Source: Casuarina equisetifolia
Lineage: Eukaryota > Streptophyta > Magnoliopsida > Fagales > Casuarinaceae
NCBI GenBank assembly: GCA_028551475.1
Contig: CM052360.1
Coordinates: forward strand, 21,708,682-21,772,681
Direction: 5' to 3'
DNA: 64,000 nucleotides
In this document: positions 35,986-47,879 of the stretch, in pieces
How positions within the stretch are numbered: the stretch's first letter is position 1
Layout of the letters: each line of letters opens with the position of its first letter
Notes under the pieces: model-generated
The model's input: the letters and a program-made list of their open reading frames with translations, nothing else
The model's database searches: none
Told to the model about the DNA's origin: nothing
Translations under genes and position numbers: made by a program

Positions 35986-38410
35986 TGATATACGGAGTTC
36001 TTATACAATTTTTTACTAAGCCCATCAAAAGTTTTACATTTTTTTCTCCTTCTATTTCTTCTTCTTTTTCCACCATCTCAGTGTGATATCAAAATAGACA
36101 AAAGTTTAGTAACAAGATGATTTAAAGACTTTTTCATTTAAGCGCCTGTCCCATCAATTTGGCTTTAGTCTTTCATTAAGAAGGCAATATTGGTTTATCC
36201 CAATATCTATTCTTTGAAGGGAAAAAAAAAAAAACACTATTTTTCCTTATTGTTGAACATAGAATGTGTTCACCTATATTTTTCATTCTATTCTTTTATA
36301 AATTTCCTTTCAACATTTTGTTTTTGGCTAAAAGGGTCAAGAACGTGAGTTTTACTTTTATTTAAAAACAAAGAATCTAAAATGAGGATGTGGACTGTCA
36401 TGCTTGAAAGTTAAAAGTGACTTAAAAATTGAACGACCGTAGTGCCCAAATTTTCGAATGAGTCTACGGTCCATTAAGGTTCAGTTACAAGTTTGATGCT
36501 TTGTTTTGCAAAATTTTTCAACCTGAAGAGGATTGTTGAGATTTTACTACAGACCTATTCTGTTAATTTTATAATGGATTCTTCTTATGTGGGAAAGACT
36601 ATATTTCTTTTGTTGATTATCCTAGGTTTTATAATTTTATTTTCTAGTTGTAGTAGGCTTCGTATTCTCATTTCTTAATTATAATAAGATTTATAATTTT
36701 CTTATTCAATTTATGATATTTCTTTATATATATAACTCATAGACAAGTTTTCATTAAATAAGAATAATACTACTAAAACTTTCGCTCATGGAGATATTGA
36801 GTTTATATTATGTTTATTAGATGCTATGTAAGAGTTTGAGGGTATCATTGATTTGAAAATGCATCCACAAAAGTGTCAAATTTTATTTTTAGGCTTGTCT
36901 GAACAAGAAAAGACTTTAATACTTGATCATATTTTTATCCAAGAAGGCCAACTTCCTATGAAATACTTAGGAGTTCCATTAATTACTAAAAGACTTTCCA
37001 AATTAGATTGTACAATCTTGACAGAAAAGATATTAAGGCGAATTGAAAGTTAGGAGTCTAAGCATATTAGTTATAAGGGGAGATTGCAACTAACAAAAAG
37101 TGTTCTATTTTCCTTGCAAACATATTGGATGCAAATATTTCTACAGCCAAAATAGACACTTTATGAAATTGAAAAAAGGATTAGAATCTTCCTTTGGGTA
37201 GGTAAATCTAATGAATGATGTATAGTGAAAGTGGCATGGAAAGAAGTTTGTTGGCTTAAAATTTCTAGAGGATTGGGTTTGATAGACATTTATACATGGA
37301 ATAAGGCGGTAGTTGGAAAACTTTTATGGTCTCTTGTACATAGTAACTCAAACTCCTTATGGGTTAAATGGATGATAACAAAAAATTTGAAGGGAAGAAA
37401 TGTATTAGAAGTTGAGATGAAAGAATCACTAGCTTAGAGTTTTAGGAATATTTTACAAATAAAAAGTAAACTCACACAACTAGTGATGGGCTCAAAATAC
37501 ACTATTGTCAAAAGTTATGTAATATTAAGAGAGCATAGAGAACATACTGAATGGGTAAAACTTGTATGGAAAGAAGGTATACCAAAGCATAATTTTATAT
37601 GTTGGATCATTTTGAAAGGCAAACTATCAACAATAGATTGTGTGACTATATAGAATAGCTTAGTGGACCTATAATGCAACTTTTGCCAACAAAGAGAAGA
37701 ATCACAAGAACATTTATTTTTTGAATGCAGGTTCACAAATTACATATGGAAGACTTTGTTAAGTATAAATGAATTAACTCGAAGAATTGAACATTAGAGA
37801 ACTGAAATATGTTAAATGACCATAGCTGTCAAGAGTAAGAGTTCTGCAGGAACCATGTTTAGTATATCTTTCAAGACTGTATTGTATTACATTTGGAGGG
37901 AAAGAGATAAAAGAAGATTCAATAATAAAAGCCTAGACAATTCAACCATTATTGCTAAAATCAAGAAGAACGTGAGAGAGAAGATTTCATCTACCAGAAG
38001 AGTAAAGCCTATAAATTGTAATAAATTCTTACAAGAGCTTTGGAATTTACCAAACTTAGTGTTTAAGCTTAAATGATGATGATGTAATTGAACAATCTTT
38101 TAATTCTTTATGGTGATATCTAATTCTTGACCTTTCACCAAAAAAAAAAAAAAACTTTCACATCTTTCCTTTTTTCTTCTTCCTCAATGGTTTTATAGTA
38201 TAAGAATCGTCCTTTGAGTGACTTCCATGCAGGTGTTTGTTCTCCCAACGTGCTTTGGCAGAATTATGTGTTACCTCATAGCGGGTAATCACCCTAGTGC
38301 ACTTGGCGGCGTAAGAACAACTGGGGGCAACGGAAAGTTAGCTTCGGTGTGTCAGACGGAGAGCAGGGAAGGAATGATGAATCTGTTCAAACCTTTAGAT
38401 GGAAGATTGG
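35986..38410. repeat. Inverted twin of 17.94-18.7 kb, split by a LINE
   Basis: 35986-36783 and 38149-38410 match the complement of 17.94-18.7 kb on either side of the LINE (AAGAATAATACTACTAAAAC on the left; CTTTCACATC then GTGTTTGTTCTCCCAACGTG on the right). Confidence 0.65.
36784..38148 (+). mobile_element. 5'-truncated L1 LINE, RT C-terminal part and zf-RVT
   Basis: Begins just after motif C (CTCATGGAGATATTGAG for HGDIE). It continues with PQKCQILFLGLSEQEKTLIL, YLGVPLITKRLSKLDC, GLGLIDIYTWNKAVVGKLL, CNFCQQREESQEHLFFEC and LYYIWRERDKRRFNNKSLDN, ending in a 14-A tail. Several stops and shifts. AAAACTTTC on both sides (36775-36783 and after the A tail) is the likely target duplication. Confidence 0.82.
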
Positions 38411-38679
38411 AATATGTCCTGAGTCAATTTTTTTTTGTTTTTTAAATATGTAAATTTATTTATCTAAGAAAAGAATTACAAAGATTTAAGAGGCATACTT
38501 CAACATTACAACCCATTTAAAAGAAAATCAAGTTTGAACTACGTTCACATTTCTATTTGTTTCAAAAGTATAATTATGCTTCACGTTGACTGTTGTCTTT
38601 CCCTTTCTAAATGCCAAATCTTCTGAGGATGTGATCCATATTGATATAATTTTATCTCTCTCTTATATGCTGTTGGGTG

Positions 38680-39590
38680 CTTGTTGGGGAGCCTATTAAT
38701 GATCTAAAAGAGGTGCTTCGAAAATTGCAAACTGGTGACAATGGGAAAATTACAGTCTTGACTGGCTACTGTGTCGAAAAAATTAGAGAAAATGCTCAAG
38801 GCGAGTGCTGCGTATAAGCATGCAAAAATTACTCTTCTTCATCACCTTTTTTTTCTTCTCAACGTTATAGTGTTCCCTTTCATTTTTGTTTCTGTTACTT
38901 TCCCCATTCCATCATAATTTGAGTGCATGTGCATATCTTCTTATCTGAAACAGACATAGTACATGTCTATTAGTTGATATTACAGACAACAAATTCGGTG
39001 CCACAACGTCGAACAAGAAATTTTGAAAAATCATATTTAGCTAGAGTAGACTTCAAAAGGTTATTTTGTTAGAGTTATGAACTTATGGTTGTAATACAAG
39101 GATGAAGATATTAACGTTGTCGTGTTTTGATTAAATGCTATTTTTGTGTAGTTGCTCTATAAGTTTAACTAAAATTGTATGTTTTACTTAATTAACTATA
39201 TTACTATTTACTAAACAAGTGTTTGGCTCAATTATGAGTAAGTACTGTATGAAAAATGTTAGTCTTATGTTTGATACCTAAGTATTTAAGTTCGTATGCA
39301 TATGTTTGAAAAAAAACACTATATTACTATTTAATAGCTTTACCCTATTCTTTGCGTGAATACTACATATTAAAAAGTTTCAACATTTTAAAATTTTATT
39401 TAAAATGTTTTTGTTAATTGTTATCTTGTTCTCCTAATGTGCTTATGATAAATTTGTTGATATAATTCAGAAGTTGAAACTGAAAATACTAATGGGAACG
39501 GCAAAGCAGCAGGCGGGCCAACAGGCAACAATCCAAGGATACAGATTACCAACAAAAACAAACAAACAGGAACAACCAAAAACTAGAGCA
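38680..39590 (+). pseudogene. Two exon-like pieces of an unidentified gene
   Basis: 38693-38816 reads GEPINDLKEVLRKLQTGDNG then KITVLTGYCVEKIRENAQGE, preceded by an acceptor-like tract and followed by GTATAAG. 39471-39588, after TATAATTCAG, reads EVETENTNGNGKAAGG then GNNPRIQITNKNKQTGTTKN and a stop. Base composition is less AT-rich than the surroundings. The link between the pieces and the protein identity are uncertain. Confidence 0.3.
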
Positions 39591-39599
39591 TAAATGATT

Positions 39600-41307
39600 G
39601 GCTTAGCCCACATTAGCTCATGTTATGCTATATATCTAAAGAAAATGTCAGTAAGCTTTGTAGACTCAGGATTGTTAAATGTTGTCCCTTTTCAAGCTGT
39701 CAAACCTTAAACAGTTGTTTTCACTTGGGGCTTCTTGCTTTGCTCCCAATTATGCTTTATGTCTAAATAAAATGTTTGTAAACTTTTGTAGACTTCAGAC
39801 TGCAATGTTGTCGTTTTTCAAGTTGCTAAACCTTAAATAGGTGTTTTTATTTGTAGCTTTCTGATCATAAACTTCATTTAAATTCATAACTTTCAATAAT
39901 TTGGCTTTTTATTTAGTTTGTTATCACGAAAAGAAATAATGATAAGCGTCATTGTATAAGATCGATGATAATAAATGGCTGCTCATTTTTACATTTGCTG
40001 GCGACTCCCCCTGGCCCAGTTACCATTGGGCCAGGATCCCTAACCGGCCCAGTGAAGTTTGAATCCCCTCCCCCTCCCCTTCCCGTGTGAGTTGTAATAA
40101 AAAAAAAGATTTTTTTTAAAATGACAATAAATGGGTGTGAGAAATTCTTTTCTTCTAGGTGAAGGATCTTAAAATAAGATTGACAAAAGGTATGATATAA
40201 TATAATTTCTACCTTCCTTGCTCTATCTCCTACTATTTCTCTCCATTGGTCTTTGTTTTTGTCTCTTTAAATTTAAGTCAAAATTAAAAAAAAACTAATA
40301 ACTATAAGAAAGAGTGAAGAATAATTTCAAAATCTTAAAATATTAAATGAAAAAAAATTAATACTTATAAGGTCAAAGGCCATCTTTTCACTTTAAATAC
40401 ATGATAATATTTATCTTTAATACATCTTCTCATATGCATATTAACATAAGTATTATACATGGAAAGAAGCCTAAGTTTGGAATATGTGAAATTACAAAAT
40501 GGAGACTCATCCCTCACTTTAATATCCTATTAAAATATAAAAGTTGATCCTAAAACCTTAAGTATTAATTGATAAAGCCTCAATACTTAAAAAGTTTATA
40601 TTTTCTAAAATTTTATCCCTTTACTTTATTTTAAAATAATATCTACCTTTAACAATAATATTACACTTGCCCCTTTCTCTCTCTCTCCCTCTCCTCTCTC
40701 TTGCTCTCTTTTTCTCTCTCTCTCTTTTAATGCATGTGTAGACCTACATGTTAACGTATCTATATATTTACAAGGTAGGCTCTAGTGACAACGGCTGAAT
40801 TAACAATGAACCTATCATAGACCTACCACTGAGCCAAATGGAGAACTCCTTCTTGGCGTGGCATCCACAATTCCCCTAATACCATCCCCCATTAGCCCCC
40901 ATAAGCCAATGTGACACAGGCCCCCATAAGCCCATGACAACTCCACCACGCTCCGTGTCGATGCCCTGACAGCTCACATTCTAGCCTACTCGCATAGGTA
41001 GCCCTTTCCACAAGTTACCCTCTCTAGGATTCAAACGCATGACGTAGGGAACTTGGCTTTGATACCAGTTGTCACGTGCAACCACTGAGCCAAAAAGGAA
41101 AACTCCTCCTAGGTGTGGCACCCATAATTCCCTTAATACCATCCCCTACCAGCCCCTATACACTAATGTGACATGGGCCCCCATAAGTCCATGACAGAAC
41201 CTTTGCTATTTGAATAAAAAAGTCACTAACAATGATGCACCTGACCTAGACATCACCATCCTCCTCTTTCTCTCTCTCCCTCTCTCTCTTTATCCATGCA
41301 TATTGAT
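39600..41307 (-). repeat. RM module, inverted; displaced right part of duplication copy 2
   Basis: Complement of 7676-8745: from CCATGCATATTGAT (41294-41307) back through the (CT)-rich run, TGCATGTGTAGACCTACATG and the RM end near 39600. A TRIM insertion interrupts it at 40813-41196. Its outer end would complete copy 2 of the segmental duplication, which stops at 26775. Confidence 0.8.
40813..41196 (-). mobile_element. TRIM retrotransposon, complete, 384 bp
   Basis: Two 127-base terminal direct repeats (40813-40939 and 41070-41196) flank a 130-base interior. On the minus strand the right repeat runs TGTCATGGACTT to CGTGACA. It is followed two bases later by TGGTATCAAAGCC, a tRNA-Met primer-binding site, and a short purine stretch (GCGTGGTGGAG) precedes the second repeat. 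The element is flanked by GAACC on both sides, a 5-bp target duplication, and the surrounding RM sequence is uninterrupted without it. It encodes nothing and depends on enzymes from other elements. LTRs differ at several positions, so it is not very recent. Confidence 0.93.
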
Positions 41308-41847
41308 TGTTAAGAGACACGTCAGCCATCCACACCAGCGTCACCACATCAGCAGCACATGTCACCATGTTAGCACTCATTAAACAATCACCACACCACA
41401 TGGCAACTTAAGGCCACGTCAGCCCTGCACCTTGCTTCCCTGATACATAGCTTTCCTCTCCGAAAACTCCAACCAAATCTGCACATTATTGGTTAGGAAA
41501 ACCTCACCAATAATGTCTCCTTTCTTGTCCAAGATCGCACACCTCTTCCAAGCTATCCGGTCATGACCAGGTTCATAACTCACCAACCACGATAGCAAAA
41601 CATTTAAATAGGATTTTCAATTCTTTCCAAAATGTAGATGATTCTCAATTATGTAATTAGACTAGATTGATATAAGGTTTATATTTCCTTTTGTATATAG
41701 CACCAAAATGTCTATAAATTAGATATCATTTTGTACATCTTTTCATTGAATTCTAAATACATAATTTTGCATATTGTTTAGAGTTCTTCGTGTGCTTCAT
41801 GTTCTTGAGAAATTAAATTAATTTTTCAAGGATTTTATTGTTTAACT
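41308..41847 (+). repeat. Copia 5' LTR
   Basis: 540 bases, TGTTAAGAGACACGTCAGCC to TTATTGTTTAACT. Pairs with 26776-27316. By eye I counted about 20 mismatches in the first ~155 aligned positions, so the pair is not young. Confidence 0.9.
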
Positions 41848-41862
41848 TGGTATCCAGAGCCA
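41848..41862 (+). promoter_or_regulatory. Copia primer-binding site
   Basis: TGGTATCCAGAGCC directly after the 5' LTR, one base off the usual TGGTATCAGAGC complement of initiator tRNA-Met. Confidence 0.85.
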
Positions 41863-44800
41863 CAAGCTGACACCTTAATTTGATCCTCTTCAATTTTGAC
41901 CCCAATGGCACAATCTTAACCCAATTTTGTTCCCTCCCTGATGACCGCTACTGTGAATTTCGACAACATCTCCATTCCGGCCACTTTTATGCAACTTCAA
42001 GGTCCCAATTACCTTGTTTGGAAGGCTCAGATCCCTCCTTATCTTTAAGCGACAGAGTTGTTGCCCATCATCGATGGATCGGTACCTTGTCTGCCAACCC
42101 ATGTTGCTCTTACCGACTCTAACGACACCACTACTCAGGTCTTGAATCCTGACCAACTCAAATGGTAGAAACGAGACCAGACTACTCTTAGGCTTCTCCT
42201 AAACGCTTGCTCGGACAAAATTGTCAACCAATTGATGAAACAAGACACCTTTGTCGATGTTTGGTGGCTTTGGCAGCTAAATTTGCTGCTCAAAGCTCTA
42301 CTGGAGCCTCAAATCTTCGGCTTTGTCTCCAGGCTACCTCCAAAGGCCACTGCACCATGTTTGAATTTTTCCACGAGATTATTGCTTTCATGGAGGAGCT
42401 TAACAGTGTGGGTGAGGTAATCTTTGACAACGAGTACCTCACCTACCTCTTTTAAGGCCTCAGAACGCCGTTCACACCATTGGTAATGGCGATTTCGATC
42501 TATACCCGAACCCAAGGCCTTACCCATGAAGACCTCTGCGGCCTCCTCCTCACCCAAGAAGCCTAACTGGATTTGGTGGAGCAAGAATGGCCATCGACAG
42601 TCATGATCCCCTTCCTCGTGGCTGTATCGGGACCTTAATCCACTCTCTGACACCACAACAGAACATGGCGGTCAACACCTAGTCTTTTCCACCTCTAGCT
42701 AGTGGCCAGTTTCTTCCTACTACCAACAACTGCCGTTGTGCTCCCCGCTGCCAAATCTATTGTAGATCTAGCCATTGGGCCACCACCTATTGGGCCCGTT
42801 ACACTCAGCCTAACTCACCCTAGGCCTACACACCCCAGGTATATCAGCTAGCCCGCTTTGACTTTGCAGGCTCCTACCTAGCTTCTTCCTCCTCGGCCCA
42901 AACCTTGATAGATTAGTTCCCTGACTCTGGGGCCACTAATCATGTCTCTCCAGACCCAATGGGCCTGGATTCTCTACTGCCCTACTAGGGAGAGGACCAA
43001 GTAACTGTTGGTGATGGGGTGGGCCTCCCTATCACCCATACCAGTAATTTATCTAACTTTTTCAATTTTAAAATTAATAATGTTTTAGTGGTACCAAATA
43101 TTTCAAAACAATTATTATCTATTTCACAATTTACCAAGGACAATAACTATGCGTTTATTTTTTAACTTAATTTTTGTAATGTTCATCATCTGGCTTTAGG
43201 CCGGACTTTGCTTAAGGGACCACTAGATTGTGGGCTCTATCACCTTTAATTGAATAAATTGAAGCCCAAGCCCATTGCATTCAATGTCTCTCAAAATATG
43301 CCTGAAAAATGGCATCTTCGACTAGGCATGCCCATTACCATATTGTACTCAAAGTGCTTTAAAGAAATAAAATAAATTTTGAAGGCAATTTTAATTCTAT
43401 TTGTCATGCTTGCTGTCTAAGTAAAAGTGTGAAACACGCTTATCCTATTACCAATAATACGTCAAAAGCCCTACTTGACCTTATTCATTTTGACATCTGG
43501 GGACTTGCCCTAATTATTTCTCATTCAGGCAATAAATATTATATTGCCTTTATTGATGATTATTCTAAATTTTCTTGGATCTATGCCTTCCAATCCCACA
43601 CTTAATTTCTTTCTATTTTTGAAAAATTTTGAATATTTACAGAATTTCAATGTCAAAGTCATATTAAAACTATTCAATGTGATGGCACTTTTGAATTTAC
43701 TTCCTACACCTTCACTACTATGCTCTTTGATTTAGGCATTCATCAATGGATCTCTAGTCCTTATGCACATTTTCAAAATGGATCTACTGAACGAAAACAC
43801 CACCATATGGTGGAAACCGGGCTCTCTATGATTCATCGCGCATAGGTCCCACTTCCTTATTGGGATCTTGCCTTTGAAACTATAGTGCACATTATTAATC
43901 GCCTCCCTAGTCCCGTCATTAAAAACCAATCTCCGTAGAACTTATTTTTTGGACACTAACCCTCTGTGTCCCACCTTAAGGTTTTTGGGTGTCTTGTATA
44001 CCCTAATTTACGTCCTTATGCTCAACATAAATTGGAGCCTTGTTCTTACCCATGTGTTTTCTTAGGCTACCCACCAGGTTACAAAGACAATCGATGCCTT
44101 TGTCTTACCTCCAAACATTTCTACTTAGTAATAGATGCCTCTTTTGATAAAAATACTTTTCCCTTTCACAAGGCATCCAAGACTCTCAGTAATAATGAGA
44201 CATCTAATATTCCTCTTCAAATATCTATTCCCTCGTCATCTAGGCCCTTGGTTCCCTCAAAACTTACAAACTCTTCATCAGCCTCTTCTATATCTCTCCC
44301 ACCTACCCAACCCAAGGACTTACCTCCCTCTTCTAACTCCTCTACTCATCCAATGACAACACATCTCAAAGGTGGTACTATACCTCGACACAACATTAAC
44401 ATGACAACAAACTTATGCTTTGACAGTTGCGTCTCATCCTATTAAGGAACCCACTTGCTTCACTGAAGCCAACAAATGTTTTGAATGGCGCCAAGCAATG
44501 GTTCAAGAATACACTGCCTTAATTAAAAATCAAACTTGGGAACTTGTCCTTTCTTCTCCAACATTAAACCCATCAATTGCAAATGGGTTTATAAAATTAA
44601 ACATCACTCTGATGGGACTCTTGAACGATATAAAGCACGTTTAGTTGCAAAAAGATTCCATCAACATTCTGGTATTGATTATACCAAAACCTTTAGTTCG
44701 GTTGCTAAACCTGTGACAATACATACTCTTTTATCCCTTGAATTTAGCGATGGTTGGACTATTCGTCAATTAGATGTCAAAAATGCCTTTCTCCATGGAC

Positions 44801-45115
44801 ATCTTAACGAAGAAGTATTCAGACAACAACCCTAAGGCTTCATTGATCCCCTAACACCCTAATCATATATGTCGCCTTCATCGTTCCTTCTATGGACTTA
44901 AACAAGCCCCTCGTGCTTGGAATCATCGATTATCTCAATTCTTACAGTGCTTTGGATTTTCTATCTCCAATGCTAACTCTTCCTTCCTTCTTGTATATGT
45001 AGATGACATTATTTTTACTAGAAGCTCTAATGCCCCACTTTCCAATATTCTGCATCAACTATAAACCGAATTTGACATTAAAGTCCTTGATAATCTCCAC
45101 TATTTTCTTGGCATA

Positions 45116-46480
45116 GAAGGCTTTAGCTTGAGAGGGTGTTGGTATTTGTTGCGACGAAAGACCACTTGGAGTGGTCTGTTGGTGCTTTCACGAGGAATTC
45201 AAGAAAAGTGGATTCGATGGTATCATATGATCATTATAAGCAAAGGGGAATAGCCCTGTTTCCGCTTGGTTGAATTAGTGTTAAAAGTCGTTACTCATAA
45301 AAGGATTCGCTTTCTTCCTCAAGGTCTACCCTTTGTGGATAAAATGCTGGTATATGAGGTAAAGGTGGTTATGTCACTATATCTGCATTGAGCTTGTGCT
45401 AGCATAGACGAAATGTTGGTAAATATAGTATATGTTTTAATTAATAACCTAAACTTTTAGTTAGTTGTACATTTGAGGATTTTGATAATTAGTAACAAAG
45501 ACGGTTATCGTTCAAGATTACCGAAAGTGGAATTGTTGGTACATGTTATAGTGCAAAGTTACCCGATTAACATGGCTAACAAACAAAAACTAGTTTTCAC
45601 AGCTTTAATGTTCTTTTTTTGTTAGTTTAAATGATATATAATATAACTTTATACTAGAAAAATTTTATTTAAACTAGAATGGTTTATAAATGGTAACATT
45701 AGATAGAATGACCACAATGATCATAAGGTAAGTGGGTTTCACATATTATATTTCATTTAAGACAACATTATCCTTTGGTAAACATCTAAATTGTGAAATA
45801 ATTATCAAGTAGATTCTCTCTTCTTGCAAATTTTGGGGACATATTAGAAGAATTTTTTAAATGCATCTCTTTGCATCATAACCCAATTATTTTTTTATTT
45901 TTCCAGGTATCATGCATCTTCCTCCTATTCATGAAGTATGCTTCAAGTTATCTTTTATAATAAATCATCTTGGGCATTTCTTGTGCGTTATTAAAGTTTC
46001 ATCTCCCTTTTCTAATTTAAGTACCTCTATGAAAAATTTAAACCATTTATATATTTTTTCTTTTTGTGTGTATGAGAAGTAAATTGGTCTCCTTAAGTTG
46101 TATGATTCACTTGAAGGAGTCTTAATTGTTTTTAGCTTCGAAATTGGTCTGCTTTTTGTGGAATTAGCCTCAAATTTTATTTCCAAATTAGAACGTTCTT
46201 GTCATTTTTGCTATATAAACTATTTCATTATAAGTTGAAAAATGGTATAACTTATGATGAAATGACCATTCAAAATAACTAATTACATTCTAAGATGATC
46301 AAGATGAAGTTATAAATGGTAACTATCGATAAATCAAGTAATTTTCTCTTACAACTTTTCTTCTACCGCAACATTGCCCTTTTGAAGGCTTTGGTTCAGG
46401 AAGCTTTGTTACGTAAGTTATAAGTAATTTTTGTCGTAATTTATGTAACGTTTTTGTTGTTTAGATGTAGATGTGAAAAG
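45116..46480. other. AT-rich DNA, partial repeats, no gene
   Basis: Right side of the proposed inversion breakpoint. 45.64-45.77 and 45.83-46.16 kb repeat pieces of 20.9-21.0 and 23.28-23.6 kb. No open frame of note. Confidence 0.45.
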
Positions 46481-46569
46481 GTGTTTTGAACGATTCAAAA
46501 TATACTAGGGTTCGGTTGGCTCTTACTCTCTTCCACCCTTTTTCACACACAGAATTCGAACAGGCGAAG

Positions 46570-47667
46570 ATGAGTAACCAAGTGGCGCCTCCAGGGCCGA
46601 GGAGGAACAGTGCTAGCCATAAACAACGCGGCCTCTCCACCTTCAAGAAACCCGCGCCTCCTGAGGACGGAAATGCTTGAATGTCCTCTTCTGCTCCTGC
46701 TCCCCAGTCGTCTGTGGGAGGGGAAAGGACGGTGAAGGAGCTCAAGTTATCCAAAGCTCTGACCATTCCCGAAGGCACCACTGTTTCCCATGCCTGTAGG
46801 CGTATGGCAACTCGCCGTATCGACGCTGTTCTCTTGACTGATGCCAATGCCTTGCTTTCTGGAATTGTTACTGATAAGGACATCGCCACGAGGGTACTAG
46901 GTTTGAGGCCGGAGTAGACGATAGTGTCCAAAATCATTTTTGTTACTTCGGATTCTTTAACTATCGAAGCTTTTCAGAAGATGGTTTACGGGAAATTCAG
47001 ACACCTCCTTGTTGTAGAAAATGGTGAAGTTATTGCATTGCTATGTATTACAAACTGTTTTTAGGATGCTATCTTTAAAATGGAGAAGGCTGCGGAACAG
47101 GGTACTGCAATTGCTGCTGCGGTTCAAGGTGTGACGCCGCAGTGGGGAACCAATTTCTCTGCTCCATATCCATTTAAAGAGACACTGGGGCAGCGGATGT
47201 TCAAGCCTTCTTTGTCCACTATCATTGCTGAAAACACCAAGGTTGCAATTGTACCACCATCAGACCCTGTATACGTTGCTGCAAAAAAGATGCGGGAGCT
47301 GCAGGTGAACTCGGTTGTTGCTATGACGGGGAGCCACATTGTGAGGATACTTACTTCAAATGACATCTTTATGCGAGTGGTGGCACAGAACCTCTCTCCT
47401 GATTTGACTCTGGTGGAAAAGGTGATGACGCCACATCCTGAATGTGCAACGTCGGATACAACAATTCTTGATGTTCTACATATAATGCATGATGGGAAGT
47501 TTCTTCATCTTCCTGTTTTAGACAGAGATGGTTCTGTGGCTGCCTGTGTAGATGTTTTCCAGATAACTCATGCCGCAATCTCTATGGCCGATAGTGGCTC
47601 CGGTGTTTTTTGTGACATGGTGAACTTCATGATGCAAAAGTTTTGGGACTCGAGGCCCCACGACTAG
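46570..47667 (+). pseudogene. Retrocopy of a CBSCBSPB-type CBS-domain gene, truncated
   Basis: One frame from ATG 46570 (MSNQVAPPGPRRNSAS) runs through ERTVKELKLSKALTIPEGTT, AVLLTDANALLSGIVTDKDI, FRHLLVVENGEVIALL, MEKAAEQGTAIAAAVQGV, MFKPSLSTIIAENTKVAIV, VMTPHPECATSDTTILDVLH and DGKFLHLPVLDRDGSVAA: four CBS motifs as in plant CBSCBSPB proteins. In-frame stops at 46678 (TGA), 46915 (TAG) and 47062 (TAG) break it. The frame ends FWDSRPHD, so the C-terminal PB1 domain and membrane tail are missing. No introns interrupt a region that I expect to be split in the parent gene, which points to a processed copy. GC content is higher than in neighbouring DNA. Confidence 0.88.
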
Positions 47668-47879
47668 TGGCATTCACAACTATTTTCGCTGCAAAGATCC
47701 CTGAATCCATTGTTTTCCCCACAAGCCCTTTACGATATTCAGCTTTGCTGGTTAGAGAGAGAGCCTTCTTGATGTTGGAAAGTAGTTGCATCATCAAAAT
47801 CTACTCCTTCATAGTGCTATAACAGTCATCCAAGCCACAAGGAAACTGAAAAAGTTTCATTTGTTCCTCATGGGCTTTC

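Larger units (their letters stand above)
41308..45115 (+). mobile_element. Copia retrotransposon, 5' half (5' LTR, gag, protease, integrase, RT)
   Basis: After the LTR and primer-binding site come gag (LQGPNYLVWKAQIPPYL, NACSDKIVNQLM), a protease-like DSGATNHVS, the GAG-pre-integrase stretch, and integrase (YYIAFIDDYSKFSWIYAF, SSPYAHFQNGSTERKHH, SHLKVFGCLVYPNLRPYAQH). RT follows (WRQAMVQEYTALIKNQTWEL, DVKNAFLHGHLNEEVF, active-site LVYVDDIIF, HYFLGIE). Many stops and shifts. The match ends at the FLGIE codons near 45115; RNase H and the 3' LTR are absent here and lie inverted at 26776-28167. Confidence 0.9.

Noticed and set aside
44135-44356. Extra plus-strand frame within the Copia element
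   Set aside because: It is a shadow of the integrase-RT linker frame, which carries the recognisable Copia motifs.
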